Translations under genes and position numbers: made by a program
Part shown: in pieces, positions 39,438 to 49,269 of the stretch
Position numbering within the stretch: position 1 is the stretch's first letter
Layout: the number at the start of each line of letters is the position of its first letter
NCBI GenBank assembly: GCA_016721435.1
Contig: JADKIC010000008.1
Location: 1 to 64,000, forward strand
From: Bacteroidota bacterium
GTDB taxonomy: Bacteria; Bacteroidota; Bacteroidia; AKYH767-A; OLB10
Length of the DNA: 64,000 bases
Direction: 5' to 3'
Notes under the pieces: model-generated
The model's database searches: none
Seen by the model: the letters and a program-made list of their open reading frames with translations, nothing else
Told to the model about the DNA's origin: nothing

Positions 39438-41092
39438 TTTTCTATTTTATTAATACTCCCATTGGAGATAGTATAATGGATATCACACTTTTTAATAAAA
39501 TCTTTGTCATTGGTTGAGATCACAACTGTTTTTTCTTTGCCAAGGCTGAGTAAATAGTGCTGAAGATTTTGTTTCGTTTCTTCATCAAACTGCAGCCAGG
39601 GTTCTTCTAATACAAGTAAAACCGGGTTGTTTATTAACGCCCTTAAAAGTAATATTTTTCTTATGGTCGTAGAAGGGAGTTTCCTGCCCATAGGGTCAAT
39701 CATAGATTCAAATGAATCCGGAAAAAAGGAAATGAAATTCTCCAGCCCGGATTTCTTTGCTATTTCCATGATGTGTTCAATCGAAGTTTCGTTTCGTCCC
39801 AAAGTTATATTTTCGTAAAGTGTGCCTTCAAATATATCCTGGTCATATAAAAATATACCCATTTGAGACCTTAAGCTTTCGAATGAATAGTTTTTAAGTG
39901 GAAGATCGTTGAATTGAATCGATCCTTTGAAATCCATGTAACTTCCGGTAAGTAATTTAAGAAAAGTGGATTTGCCACTATTTTCTTCACCGGATATGCA
40001 CGTCACTGCTTTTGACGGTATTCTTAAGGAAACATCCTGGAATATTTCTTTTTTTTCTGAGTATGAGAATGTCATATTACTCATTGTAATATTTAATTCT
40101 TTTGATGTAAGAATAAGTTTGCCTTCCTTTTCATTTGGAAATTCTAATACCCGATTTATTTTTAACATTCCGGTTATTACATCATAAACATATTCGAGGC
40201 TTGTAATTAATTTTTCCATCGCGCTTATAATGGTTAATATAATGATTTCCGCAGCGACAAATTGACCTATATTTATTTTTTGACTAAATAACAGGCTAGT
40301 CCCCAGTATAAGCATGATAGCAGTGATCGCTACTTTCAGGAATACAAGTGATTTGAATTGAAATATTAAGACAGAGAAATGAGATTTTCGTGCTTTAATA
40401 TAATCTAATAGTTTTTTGTCTGTCTTTATTAAATTCAGATGACTTCCCTGACTATATTTAAATGATTTAATTACTCGTCCTAACTCTTCGAGCCAGGCAA
40501 TTACATCGTATTTATTATTGCTCTCATTAATGCTTGTTTCTATTCCTTTTCTGCCGGTTATTTTGAATATTGTCCATAAAATGGCAATGAGCAGCAGTGA
40601 TGATATTAAAAATAAAGAATGATAGAGGGAAAGAAGTACTAGCCCAAAAATAATTTGGATGGTAGCAGCCGGTATTTCTATCAATAGCTTGGATACACCT
40701 TTTTGAATATTAATTGTTTCAAAAAAATGGTTTATTTTTTCCGGTAGATAATACTGATCTGCTTTTTTTAAATCCATATTTGGAATTTTCTCAGCAAATT
40801 CAAATGCGAAATTCACAAAAATTTTCTGCTGAATCTTTTCAATGATTTTCATTTGTCGGATTTGAAGATAGCCCACAATCAGTACCGCCGAAATGATTAT
40901 AAAAATTAGTACATATACAGATGTTACCATGGTAGCACCTAAAACAAACCCAAGTATAGCCTGTATGCCAAGGGGAAGGCTTAATTGAATTAAACCACTT
41001 AGAATTGCATAAAAATAGATCGCAGTAATGTCGCTGCGTTCTAATTTTAAATGCTTGATTAATCCTCTGGTATTTGTTACCTCTTCTTTCAT
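39434..41092 (-). CDS. Type I secretion ABC transporter with a degenerate ATPase domain
   Basis: 552 residues: a six-helix ABC membrane domain (about 25-310) without an N-terminal C39 peptidase, and a nucleotide-binding domain (about 330-552). Walker A SGEENSGKSTFLKLL is intact, but the LSGGQ signature is replaced by KLPSTTIRKI, Walker B reads LLVLEEP instead of ending DE, and the H-loop His is Asn (VISTNDKD). In canonical ABC proteins such changes reduce hydrolysis, but related Bacteroidota exporters carry similar ones, so it may be a working variant. The substrate is unknown. Confidence 0.85.
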   Translation of the reverse strand: MKEEVTNTRGLIKHLKLERSDITAIYFYAILSGLIQLSLPLGIQAILGFVLGATMVTSVYVLIFIIISAVLIVGYLQIRQMKIIEKIQQKIFVNFAFEFAEKIPNMDLKKADQYYLPEKINHFFETINIQKGVSKLLIEIPAATIQIIFGLVLLSLYHSLFLISSLLLIAILWTIFKITGRKGIETSINESNNKYDVIAWLEELGRVIKSFKYSQGSHLNLIKTDKKLLDYIKARKSHFSVLIFQFKSLVFLKVAITAIMLILGTSLLFSQKINIGQFVAAEIIILTIISAMEKLITSLEYVYDVITGMLKINRVLEFPNEKEGKLILTSKELNITMSNMTFSYSEKKEIFQDVSLRIPSKAVTCISGEENSGKSTFLKLLTGSYMDFKGSIQFNDLPLKNYSFESLRSQMGIFLYDQDIFEGTLYENITLGRNETSIEHIMEIAKKSGLENFISFFPDSFESMIDPMGRKLPSTTIRKILLLRALINNPVLLVLEEPWLQFDEETKQNLQHYLLSLGKEKTVVISTNDKDFIKKCDIHYTISNGSINKIEK

Positions 41093-41118
41093 ATTTCTGA
41101 GCGGGACAATTAAAGCTG

Positions 41119-41225
41119 CAAATTTACATATACTTTTAGAATAGTTAGTATTACTATCATGAAAATAAGATTAATATTAATATTTCATTGTTTTACTATA
41201 TTTTAAAGGTTTTTTACTATTTTTG
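41119..41225. promoter_or_regulatory. Divergent control region of the exporter and TetR gene
   Basis: A minus-strand TAAATTTG box (41119-41126) for the exporter and a plus-strand TATTTTTG box (41218-41225) for the TetR gene. Between them is the palindrome TAGTATTACTA (41146-41156), part of the larger ATAGT...ACTAT symmetry: the best candidate for a TetR operator. Confidence 0.45.
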
Positions 41226-41247
41226 CCAAAAAACCGAGTTCATATAG

Positions 41248-41919
41248 ATGGATTTCCATGTTAGATTTGATATCAGCGACAAATTATATTTGCGTAACCC
41301 TGAAGGGAGCGAATTGGGGAAACAAATTGTTCAAAAAGCAATCATCTTGATATTTGATATTGGTTTTGAGCAATTTACTTTTAAGAAGCTGGCCAGTGAA
41401 TCGAATTGTACAGAAGCTTCTATCTATCGTTATTTTGAAAATAAACACCGTTTATTACTGTATATCCTCAGTTGGTATTGGAATTACATGGAGTTTCTTG
41501 TCAATTTCAAAATAATGAACCTTAATGATAGTAAAGAGAAGTTAAAGGTTGTTATTCAATTACTTACACAAGACTTATCCGTAGAGTTCGGTAACATTGA
41601 ATACAATACCCATTATTTAAATCAAATTGTTATTGCAGAAAGTGGTAAAGGGTATATGATAAAAGATGTTTCGGAATTAAATAGTAATGAAGTGTTTAAG
41701 CCTTACAAGGATTTATGTGCAACGATTGCTTCAATAATTTCTGTTTATAATCCTAACTATGAATTTCCACATTCCCTAAGCACAACCCTTATTGAAGCCT
41801 CACATCAACAACAATTTTTCAGTAAAAATTTACCTAGACTTACCGATGTCAATACTGTTAAGAAATCCGATTTCATTAAATTGTTTTTAGAGGATATGTT
41901 ATTTAAAATTCTTGGTTAA
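41248..41919 (+). CDS. TetR/AcrR-family regulator
   Basis: 223 residues: a TetR helix-turn-helix (FTFKKLASESNCTEASIYRY, about 47-66) followed by the C-terminal ligand-binding helices. It is divergent from the type I secretion operon with 155 bases between, so it probably represses it in response to a small molecule; this is inferred from gene order. Confidence 0.85.
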   Translation: MDFHVRFDISDKLYLRNPEGSELGKQIVQKAIILIFDIGFEQFTFKKLASESNCTEASIYRYFENKHRLLLYILSWYWNYMEFLVNFKIMNLNDSKEKLKVVIQLLTQDLSVEFGNIEYNTHYLNQIVIAESGKGYMIKDVSELNSNEVFKPYKDLCATIASIISVYNPNYEFPHSLSTTLIEASHQQQFFSKNLPRLTDVNTVKKSDFIKLFLEDMLFKILG

Positions 41920-41991
41920 TGGATGGCAACAATAAGAGGATAGTAAGACCGGATCATAGAGTTGTTGGTACCTCTATCATTGTTCAAAAGT

Positions 41992-42477
41992 TCAAATTTG
42001 TTTATTGTTCATAGAGGAAAGAAGTTTTTTTAAAAGGACTATTTGACCCAAATGATAATAACTGTGTTCAATAAGTCCATCAATGTTTCGCTGATAGTTT
42101 CCATACTTTTCATCTATAAAGGCTTGTTGCAATTGTTCATCTGACATTTGCTCGATGAGAGATGCGAATTCTTCAGCATCCTTCCAGAATATTTGTAAAA
42201 ACAATTCCCATTCTTTTTGTGTGGATATCGGAGGAAATACAAAACTGAACTTGTCTTTTATTTCTAATGGCCCTCCTTTCAAAACGCTTTTTACTCCGGC
42301 AAGGTAATAATGTATATGCTGTGCAAGTAAAGCGATGGAGTTAAAGGAACCTATCGTTATTATTGCATTTTCAAAACTAAGGTTAGACAACTGGTCCTTG
42401 TAATTGGTGTTGGCTATCCACGTTCCGTTCAGGAAAACTTCCTTTAATCGCTGAGCTGTTTGAGAGGACCTGGTCAT
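41992..42477 (-). CDS. DinB-like (DUF1572) protein
   Basis: 161 residues, four-helix DinB fold with His residues HIHYYLAGVKSVLKGGP and HSYYHLGQIVLLKK that may bind metal. The family includes thiol transferases and stress proteins; the exact activity is unknown. Intact. Confidence 0.75.
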   Translation of the reverse strand: MTRSSQTAQRLKEVFLNGTWIANTNYKDQLSNLSFENAIITIGSFNSIALLAQHIHYYLAGVKSVLKGGPLEIKDKFSFVFPPISTQKEWELFLQIFWKDAEEFASLIEQMSDEQLQQAFIDEKYGNYQRNIDGLIEHSYYHLGQIVLLKKLLSSMNNKQI

Positions 42478-42543
42478 ACTTCTATTAATATATAAGTAGG
42501 CATAAAGTAGACAAAATGGTTGTGATTACGTATTACAAATCTT

Positions 42544-42906
42544 TTAAACTCTTAGTATTTTCTCCATTTTTCTTCCTTTGGCTAATTCATCCACTAACTT
42601 ATCCAGATAGCGAACTTTCTTTGTCAATACATTGTCTATTTCCTCTATGCGATACCCGCAAATCATTCCAGTGATCAGATGGGCATTACTGTTGAGTTTT
42701 GCTTCTTGAAAGAAGGATTCAAAAGTTACTTTATCTTTTATAAGTTCCTGGAGTTTCCGATTATCGAAGCCGGTTAGCCATTCAATTACTTCATGCAATT
42801 CTTCAATAGTTCGACCTTTCTTTTCAACTTTAGCTTGATAATGTGGATAGACAGAGGCAAAGGTCATTTTTGCAATTCGCTCATGATGTTTGGTATCGGT
42901 GTTCAT
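42544..42906 (-). CDS. DUF2200 protein
   Basis: 120 residues, no signal peptide. It matches DUF2200: RIAKMTFASVYPHYQAKVEK near the start and ICGYRIEEIDNVLTKKVRYL in the middle. Function unknown; next to a DUF1801 protein, with which it seems to form a small gene pair. Confidence 0.8.
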   Translation of the reverse strand: MNTDTKHHERIAKMTFASVYPHYQAKVEKKGRTIEELHEVIEWLTGFDNRKLQELIKDKVTFESFFQEAKLNSNAHLITGMICGYRIEEIDNVLTKKVRYLDKLVDELAKGRKMEKILRV

Positions 42907-42928
42907 ATGTCGGATTTTTGCATTAGAA

Positions 42929-43321
42929 TTATTTCAACTTCAAGAGTTGTCCTTTTCTTTTCACAATGTTTTTATAATCCCATTGAATTTCCTTTGACTT
43001 TTTCAACCAGCGTTTGAGTATTTTCGTATCTATTTGCTCAACTGAAGTATAAATTATAGAGGCATCCTTAAATTTTTTCCCAATTATATTTAATTCTTCT
43101 TCATCAAAATCTACCCCACTCCAAAACATTAACCGTAGTCCCGCCTTTTGTTTACTGAATCCGACAATAGGATTTCCATCTAAAAACCAAACGGGATGAG
43201 CATGCCAGATTTTACTTTCTGCTTTTATCAGCACTTCATCGATAACTTTCGCCAGAATGCTGCAAATAGCTATATCGTCATTTGATTGTTGAGCGATATA
43301 ATTTTGTATTTCTAGGTTCAT
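42929..43321 (-). CDS. DUF1801 protein
   Basis: 130 residues of the DUF1801/YdhG fold: KIWHAHPVWFLDGNPIVGFS and LRLMFWSGVDFDEEEL. Possibly a metal or small-ligand binder; function unproven. A second, frameshifted DUF1801 gene is at 52.3 kb. Confidence 0.75.
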   Translation of the reverse strand: MNLEIQNYIAQQSNDDIAICSILAKVIDEVLIKAESKIWHAHPVWFLDGNPIVGFSKQKAGLRLMFWSGVDFDEEELNIIGKKFKDASIIYTSVEQIDTKILKRWLKKSKEIQWDYKNIVKRKGQLLKLK

Positions 43322-43551
43322 TTACCTTTGGTTGATTTGTCTGGGTTGCAGGTAATGCAGGGATATAATCCGTATTAGATGAAAGCGTATTCAAGTATAC
43401 AAAATTTTAAATTAATTTCAAGTTCTCCAAATTATACATGTCGGGATGAAGTAAAGGTCTGTTTTTCAATTGTGAGTAATCTTATCTGAACCGGATTTCT
43501 CAAAAATTTGGTATTGGATATTTTATTCAACGCTCTGTTTTTGTTGGGCAT

Positions 43552-44526
43552 TTATTCAAAAAGACCTTTCGCCCATTGAATTAATTCAACCGGGTCAACA
43601 ATGGACCATGAATGTGGATGCCGTTGTCCATTTGATCGATAGCCTGTCTGAAATGTTTGTATAAATTCAGCTTTGGTATTTCCCATTAAAACTAATCGAT
43701 TAATTAGTTCTGCAGTTACTTCATAATTTGAACGGTGCACTGTTTGATTACGATTTTTTATTCTCCAGGCAATGTCCACATCGTGATATGTTCTCACAGC
43801 GATGTTCTTTAAATACTTTTCGTTTTGACCATATTCCTTGTTCATGCTGAAAGCCGTTAATTTGCCATAGGTGGAAATATTTTCTCGTGGTATACCATAA
43901 TCGGCATTGATGAGTTTAATTGCTCCGACTGCTTCTTCAACAGCAATCTCGGAGTAATTATTTTCTACATTGTCTTCTAGTTGCTCATAAATTGTAAAAA
44001 TATCAATTGGAGAGTCTACAGTAAATATACCTTTTGGTTGGACGGGAAATTTATGTGGAAACTCATAGCAGAGTTCTACATACCGCATTGCAATCATCCC
44101 ACCTGCAGAAAATCCGCCCAATACAAATGTGTTTTTATTTACTTTATATCTGGATAAAACATCTTCAATTATAGTGGTTACTTTGGAGGTTGTTATGGAG
44201 TCAGCGTATAATTTATTACCGCCTGCAATAAATAGTGTTAAAATGTTATTGGAATATGCATTAGTATGTATTTTGGTTTCAGGAGGTGTATTCTCCGGAA
44301 TCTGTCCGAAGCCGGCTATAAGAACCAATACGCCGGAAATAGAGTCTGCATTTTCCGGCTCAACAATTAAATAGTACCCACTATAGATGTCCTTTTCATC
44401 TAGAATAATCTTTTTAATTGTTTGCGCACCTGTGTTTTTAAAAGCGAACAAGATGATGATCAGGAATTTTATATAGACAGTTTTCATTCTCATTGTCCTG
44501 CCTTTTTTGATTACTGGATTGTGCAT
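43552..44526 (-). CDS. Secreted alpha/beta-hydrolase (esterase-like)
   Basis: 324 residues, or about 312 from the inner ATG before KTVYIKFLIIILFAF, which is the better start because it begins a signal peptide. The nucleophile elbow GGFSAGGMIAMRYVE is clear and a late His (HPHSW) could complete the triad. The substrate is unknown. Confidence 0.72.
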   Translation of the reverse strand: MHNPVIKKGRTMRMKTVYIKFLIIILFAFKNTGAQTIKKIILDEKDIYSGYYLIVEPENADSISGVLVLIAGFGQIPENTPPETKIHTNAYSNNILTLFIAGGNKLYADSITTSKVTTIIEDVLSRYKVNKNTFVLGGFSAGGMIAMRYVELCYEFPHKFPVQPKGIFTVDSPIDIFTIYEQLEDNVENNYSEIAVEEAVGAIKLINADYGIPRENISTYGKLTAFSMNKEYGQNEKYLKNIAVRTYHDVDIAWRIKNRNQTVHRSNYEVTAELINRLVLMGNTKAEFIQTFQTGYRSNGQRHPHSWSIVDPVELIQWAKGLFE

Positions 44527-44560
44527 GATCTACAAGTTTAAATTACTAACTGGACCTTAC

Positions 44561-45100
44561 TTAAATATTCTGAATGGTAATCCTTCGTTTATTCTTCAAG
44601 GCTTTAAAATGTGAAGGGGTTAATCCGGTTACTTTCTTGAATTGAGCGGATAAATGGGCTACACTGCTGTAGTGTAACTTATATGCAATCTCTGAAAAGG
44701 TGTCATCGCCAAAAATAATTAACTCCTTTATTCGCTCGATTTTTAAGGAGATAATAAATTGTTCAATGGTAGAAGCTTCTACTTCAGAAAAGAAATTGGC
44801 TAAGTACGTGTAACTATGATTTAATTCTTCACTCAATAGAGCTGAAAATTTAATATTTGGTTTCTCATCTGATTTGTAAACATAATCAATCGCCACTTTT
44901 CTGATTTTTTCTATGAGTACACCTTGTTTTTTTTCTAACAGTTCAAGTCCCGCTTTTCTAATTTTACTGTTAAGTTTTAATTTTTCATCATCAGTTATAT
45001 CTTCCTTTGTTTCTATTTCTCCCAATTCTACTTTAACCGGAGATATATCAAGTTCAGCCAAAGCTTCTTGTACAACGACTTTGCAGCTTTCACAAGCCAT
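44561..45100 (-). CDS. AraC-family regulator with an N-terminal CxxC
   Basis: 179 residues. The N-terminal part (ACESCKVVVQEALAELDIS) has a CxxC like metal-binding HMA proteins; it continues with a conserved region (GLELLEKKQGVLIEKIRKVA) and an AraC helix-turn-helix (IFGDDTFSEIAYKLHYSSVA ... FKKVTGLTPSHFK). Bacteroidota relatives have the same layout. The CxxC suggests metal- or redox-responsive control, but this is inference. Confidence 0.8.
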   Translation of the reverse strand: MACESCKVVVQEALAELDISPVKVELGEIETKEDITDDEKLKLNSKIRKAGLELLEKKQGVLIEKIRKVAIDYVYKSDEKPNIKFSALLSEELNHSYTYLANFFSEVEASTIEQFIISLKIERIKELIIFGDDTFSEIAYKLHYSSVAHLSAQFKKVTGLTPSHFKALKNKRRITIQNI

Positions 45101-45485
45101 GTTTTTATGTAAATTTTCATGTATATATATTAAAAATTCGTGAGTGTATTTAACTATTATAAAGCTCTGTTATGGATGGGCATGTAGGCATTGCGCTTTG
45201 CTAAGATATTGACTATTTACGGTAATTTTGGTGAAAACAGCTGTTTTTATTTTTGTTTAATATATGATTGGCCAAGGATCATTTAATCTTCTGAATTCTA
45301 ATGGAATTTTAATCTTGATCTGTTAAATTTCAAAAAAAAGAAGCCATCTCCTTTTAAAGAGATGACTTCTTAGTATTAATTTATTAAAATGGGATTATAT
45401 GACATAAATTGCACAGATATAGTGGCAAAACTTAAATAGTTTCAAAACAACCATAACCAATTTTTCATGAAGCAATAACCTGGTA
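45101..45485. other. Spacer with one palindrome and one terminator
   Basis: No gene. It contains a perfect 14-bp palindrome AAAACAGCTGTTTT (45234-45247) that could be an operator, and the terminator at 45338-45371. Confidence 0.6.
45338..45371 (-). terminator. Terminator after the small secreted protein gene
   Basis: Stem AAGAAGcCATCTC/GAGATGaCTTCTT around an 8-base loop, preceded by an A-run that is a U-run on the minus strand. Confidence 0.7.
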
Positions 45486-45683
45486 TTAACACTTTAAAAT
45501 GATAAATAATATTTGATGATATGGTTGGAAGTCTATTTGCATGATATTGTTATGATTTTTAGGCAGGCCATCATTGGTGTTATGAATATCGGGCGGACTC
45601 ATTTTAACGTTCGTGGAATCTGTTTGTGCATAGGTACCAGCAGTAATAAAAGTGGCTACAAGTACAAGAATTATATTTTTCAA
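45486..45683 (-). CDS. Small secreted protein
   Basis: 65 residues with a clear signal peptide (MKNIILVLVATFITAGTYAQ). The mature part (KMSPPDIHNTNDGLPKNHNN) is not recognised. The Pro/Asn-rich end is followed by a hydrophobic tail that may result from an indel. The gene ends just before a terminator. Confidence 0.45.
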   Translation of the reverse strand: MKNIILVLVATFITAGTYAQTDSTNVKMSPPDIHNTNDGLPKNHNNIMQIDFQPYHQILFIILKC

Positions 45684-45715
45684 AAGTTAGATTTAGATTT
45701 AATTTAGTTTCGCGG

Positions 45716-47439
45716 TTAGATTATTTGTTCTTCTTTTAGCACAAGAATTTTTAAATCGGAAGAGGCCGGACCATTGATTACTTTACCTTCTCTGGTGAAG
45801 CGTGACCCATGCATTGGGCAGTCAAAGGTTTTTTCATCAGCATTCCATTGCAGTATAGCTCCTAAATGAGGGCAGACAGCAGTACAGGCATGAACCATGT
45901 TGTTCTCATCCCGATATACTGCCTTTTTGGTCATTCCTGAAGAGATGACTGCTCCTTCTCCGGCTTTTAGCTCTTCAGCTTCTTTTTATTTCATCCTGAG
46001 TAAACCAATCACCGTATTGTGAAACCATATTAGCAACCTCATGTAAATAATCACCGGTTGTATTTAATGTAATTCTGGAGGGGCTATACATTTTAGTCCA
46101 TGGGTTATTTATTCCGGTTATTATATCTTTTATAATGATACCACCCAAGGTTCCATGCGTCATGCCATTTCCGGAATCACCTGTTATGATATATATGTTT
46201 TCATCTCCGGGATTTTTTCCAATATAAGCTAAAGAATCTACCGGTTCCATTACTTGTCCGCTCCATTTGAATTCAATGTTCTGGATTAACGGGAAATGTT
46301 TTCTCGTCCATTTTTCGAGTAGGAGGTAACGATCCTCTTCTTTTATAAATTCGTCATCTGCCTGTCCGGTTCGATGATCTTCTCCCCGGAAATAAGTAAA
46401 TCATAATCTTCATTATATTTTTCCAAGCGAACATAGTGATACGGTTTGGAGATCCATTTTGATTTTTGATCACCAGTATCCCACCATAAGGCATAGGGGA
46501 TTTTATCTTTTGGAATTCTAAAGGCAATTACGTAAGTTCGATAGGGCCATTGCTTAGTGTGCATTGCCACCCAGTCGTGAACAGGAGTATTGGTAGCTAC
46601 AACAATGTGATTGGCCTTAATGGTGAAACCGTTTGCTGTAGCACCCTTTTTTGTAATATTTTCTGCTTTGGATTGAGTGTAAATTTTACCACCAAGTTGA
46701 ATTATCGCTTCTGCCAGACCGCTCATGTATTTCATAATATGGAACTGGGCTTGATTTGGAAATTTTATACACCACTTTACTTGATCGGGAGAAATAGAAG
46801 GGATGGTGTTTAACATTTCTGTTGGGAGCCCTGCACGCTGTGTAGCTTTGTATTCTTCTTGTAATGTTTCTGTTGTATCTGATGGATGCGAAAATAAGTA
46901 GCCACTGACTCTTTGGAAATTGCATTCGATGTTGTTATCTTTGACGGTATTGGCTATCCATTCGATGGCGGCTGAATGACTTTGAGCTGCTAATTTTGCA
47001 GTGGGTTGATCAAATGTTTTTCAAGTTCGAAGTAGCGATCATCAAGTGCACAAGTGAGATGTGCAGTTGTTCTTCCGGTCTCCCCACTTCCGATATTACC
47101 ATCCTCTACCAATATGACCTGCCTTCCTTCTTTTGCCAGGCAGTAAGCAGTAGTCAATCCGGCAATACCTCCTCCAATGATTAGAATATCGGTATCAACA
47201 TCCTCAAGAAGTTTATTATAACTTATGGCACTGGTTTCTGAGTCTAACCAAAATGATAAATTACTCCCCGATGTTATGTCTTCATTTGGCTGTTCGATGG
47301 ACGATGAAGGAGTAGCTGTTATTCCTTTCGTTGCCGGGATTTGACTATTTAACTGGTCGTTTAAACTCTGATCTTTCAGAAAGGGATCTTTTGTCAAGTT
47401 TTGAATTATATTATTTTTATTTTCTTCCAAAGCACACAT
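45716..47439 (-). CDS. FAD-dependent oxidoreductase with C-terminal Rieske domain (multiply frameshifted)
   Basis: About 575 residues. After a low-complexity N-terminus the FAD-binding motif DILIIGGGIAGLTTAYCLA begins near residue 83; the DAO-type domain continues through ATNTPVHDWVAMHTKQWPYR and TGDSGNGMTHGTLGGIII; and a Rieske [2Fe-2S] domain follows (CPHLGAILQWN ... CPMHGSRF). At least four indels (about 46990, 46830, 46355 and 45970) break it. The architecture matches predicted amine or glycine oxidase-like proteins linked to a ferredoxin-like domain; the substrate is unknown. Confidence 0.82.
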
Positions 47440-47730
47440 TTTCCAGGTATTGTTTATGCAAAGGTTGTGACCATTTAATTTTAAAGTATTACATTTTCAT
47501 AAATAAGAATTACATAATTCACACTTACTATCGACTTCATGAATTGGTTATGTTGGGCAACCTGGTCGTGTTGGGCCTTTTTTTCATTTCATCACATGCT
47601 ATTTTTATTTCTGATCAAGACTAATTAATAATTTATTTGGATTCCTTGTTGAAGAATGTAAAAGTTGAAGTAGCGTTTATAATATAAGATGTGAGCGTTG
47701 TTTAGAGAATAAAGGGATAACTTAACACTT
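47440..47730. other. Spacer upstream of the oxidoreductase
   Basis: AT-rich; a 29-codon Trp/Cys-rich open frame (47539-47628) is present but has no support. No gene called. Confidence 0.5.
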
Positions 47731-47743
47731 TTAGGCATAAAAA

Positions 47744-47770
47744 AACGGGGTAGTCATGTGCCTCCCCGTT
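47744..47770 (-). terminator. Terminator after the Q/N-rich protein gene
   Basis: Perfect 7-bp stem AACGGGG/CCCCGTT with a 13-base loop and an adjacent A-run (U-run on the minus strand). Confidence 0.65.
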
Positions 47771-47791
47771 CCATTCAAAGAAAATACTTCG

Positions 47792-48119
47792 TTACATATT
47801 TCCTCTGTTGTTATTTTGATTTGTGTTTTGGCTTTGGCCTTCTTTTGATTGAGATTGACCTGTGTTTCTATTTCCATTTGAATCGCCATTAGCAGATTCT
47901 TCATTTTCAAGATGGTCTTGAACATCAATGCCTGTTTCTCCTCTGCTGGATTCGGAATTCTGCCGTTGCTGGTTACCTGGTGTTGAATTTCGCTCCTGGT
48001 TTTGATTAGCTTTAGGATTATTAGGATTAAGTTCTTCGGTTTTTTACCTACCTGAGTTTGTTCCTGATGTGACTTTCTATCAGTTTCCTGATTGCGTTGG
48101 TCATTTGATTTTCTGTCAT
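47792..48119 (-). CDS. Gln/Asn-rich low-complexity protein hidden by frameshifts
   Basis: About 109 residues. No long unbroken frame is visible because the A-runs near 48105 and 48040 are each one base short. Repaired, it starts MTENKSNDQRNQETDRKSHQ and continues with ELNPNNPKANQNQERN, NQQRQNSESSRGETGIDVQD and QSKEGQSQNTNQNNNRGNM, with no signal peptide and no hydrophobic segment. It has its own terminator. Strongly charged and disordered; such proteins are known for stress or desiccation roles, but no family was recognised. Confidence 0.55.
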
Positions 48120-48305
48120 TTTATGATTATTTAAAGTGTTAAACTAAATGATATTATGTAAAAGTGAATAGTAATTGTCAAATATATGTTACTTAATCTT
48201 TGGAAAATGTTACAAGATTCACACGTTTAAATTGAATTATACCTGATTATTTAAATTATTTTCCGGTTTATACCCGACTTAGAAAATAGGACGGAAGAGA
48301 ATAGC

Positions 48306-48596
48306 CTAGGATTTAAATGATAATCCCTGTTCTTCCAAAGCTTTTTTAAGTTTCGGAATTGTGCTTGGACCCATGCCGTGAAGACGAATGATTTCCCCTT
48401 CACTCCACTTAGCAAGGTCCTCCAGGGAGTGGATATTTACCCTTTCAAGTGCACGTCTGGCAGGCGCTGCAATTAAGGTTAAAAAGGATTCTGTTGATTT
48501 AATTTCTTTTTCACAAATGGGACAGGTAGGACAGTCACTTCGTTTGTAAAACTGATGCCCATTTTTACAAAGTTTCAATATTCCTTTTTCTGACAT
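48306..48596 (-). CDS. Zinc-ribbon plus helix-hairpin-helix (RNAP alpha-CTD-like) protein
   Basis: 96 residues: a Cys4 zinc ribbon (LCKNGHQFYKRSDCPTCPIC) and a C-terminal helix-hairpin-helix (LEDLAKWSEGEIIRLHGMGP, STIPKLKKALEEQGL), like the alpha-subunit C-terminal domain of RNA polymerase. It could bind DNA; the role is unknown. Confidence 0.75.
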   Translation of the reverse strand: MSEKGILKLCKNGHQFYKRSDCPTCPICEKEIKSTESFLTLIAAPARRALERVNIHSLEDLAKWSEGEIIRLHGMGPSTIPKLKKALEEQGLSFKS

Positions 48597-48751
48597 TTGT
48601 TTGATGAGTTCAAGAAATTGTTGAAGCGTTATAATATTTTCGTCACGGTATAGGTTTTGCCGAAGAAAATATAAAAATCAGAGGAGAATTATATTCGTTG
48701 ATTCATATTACGATTTTGAAATCAGGAGTTGACTTTAATTTTTTGCAAGTC

Positions 48752-49228
48752 TCACTTGATCTTTATAGGGATCCAAATTTCTTCTTCTGATGCCGGATCG
48801 TTGTTTTTATATTTTTCACCTAATACTTCAAAATGTGGTCTGTCGTCTAATAAGTAATTCGACCGGGGGATCCAGGTTCCATAAATATATTGAAAAATAC
48901 TTGAATCGGTATTCAAACCTTTGTAATCGAAGACCGCATATAGCCCGCCGGGTAAAGCAAACTTTTCCATACCGCTGGGGATATTATCAAAGTTTTTGAC
49001 TTCTACCGTAGCCCATCTTTCAAATTCATTTGTCGGTTTAAAATCCGCAAAATGATTGGGTGAATATATCACCATAGAAATTAAATCAGCGTTTAGATTA
49101 TTTTTTATTTCTTTCCGCCTGGACATAAAAGTTTTCCAAAGCTCAGTTACTTTGAAGTTGGCGAAGCTCATTAATAGCCGTATGCCTACTAGTCGCTTTT
49201 CAGTGGAAGATTCTATTCGGGGTGTCAT
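48752..49228 (-). CDS. GyrI-like small-molecule-binding protein
   Basis: 158 residues of the AraC effector-binding/GyrI-like fold (FERWATVEVKNFDNIPSGME, FALPGGLYAVFDYKG, DDRPHFEVLGEKY). No DNA-binding domain is present, so it is a stand-alone ligand-binding domain. Confidence 0.75.
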   Translation of the reverse strand: MTPRIESSTEKRLVGIRLLMSFANFKVTELWKTFMSRRKEIKNNLNADLISMVIYSPNHFADFKPTNEFERWATVEVKNFDNIPSGMEKFALPGGLYAVFDYKGLNTDSSIFQYIYGTWIPRSNYLLDDRPHFEVLGEKYKNNDPASEEEIWIPIKIK

Positions 49229-49269
49229 TCAGTAATACAGTGTATAATTAATACGCAGATGAAGGTAAG

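Noticed and set aside
46686..46925. 79-codon frame inside the oxidoreductase
   Set aside because: It is out of frame with the FAD domain; the other frame gives the conserved sequence.
47539..47628. 29-residue Trp/Cys-rich membrane-like peptide
   Set aside because: It lacks a ribosome site, promoter or similarity and is short enough to occur by chance.
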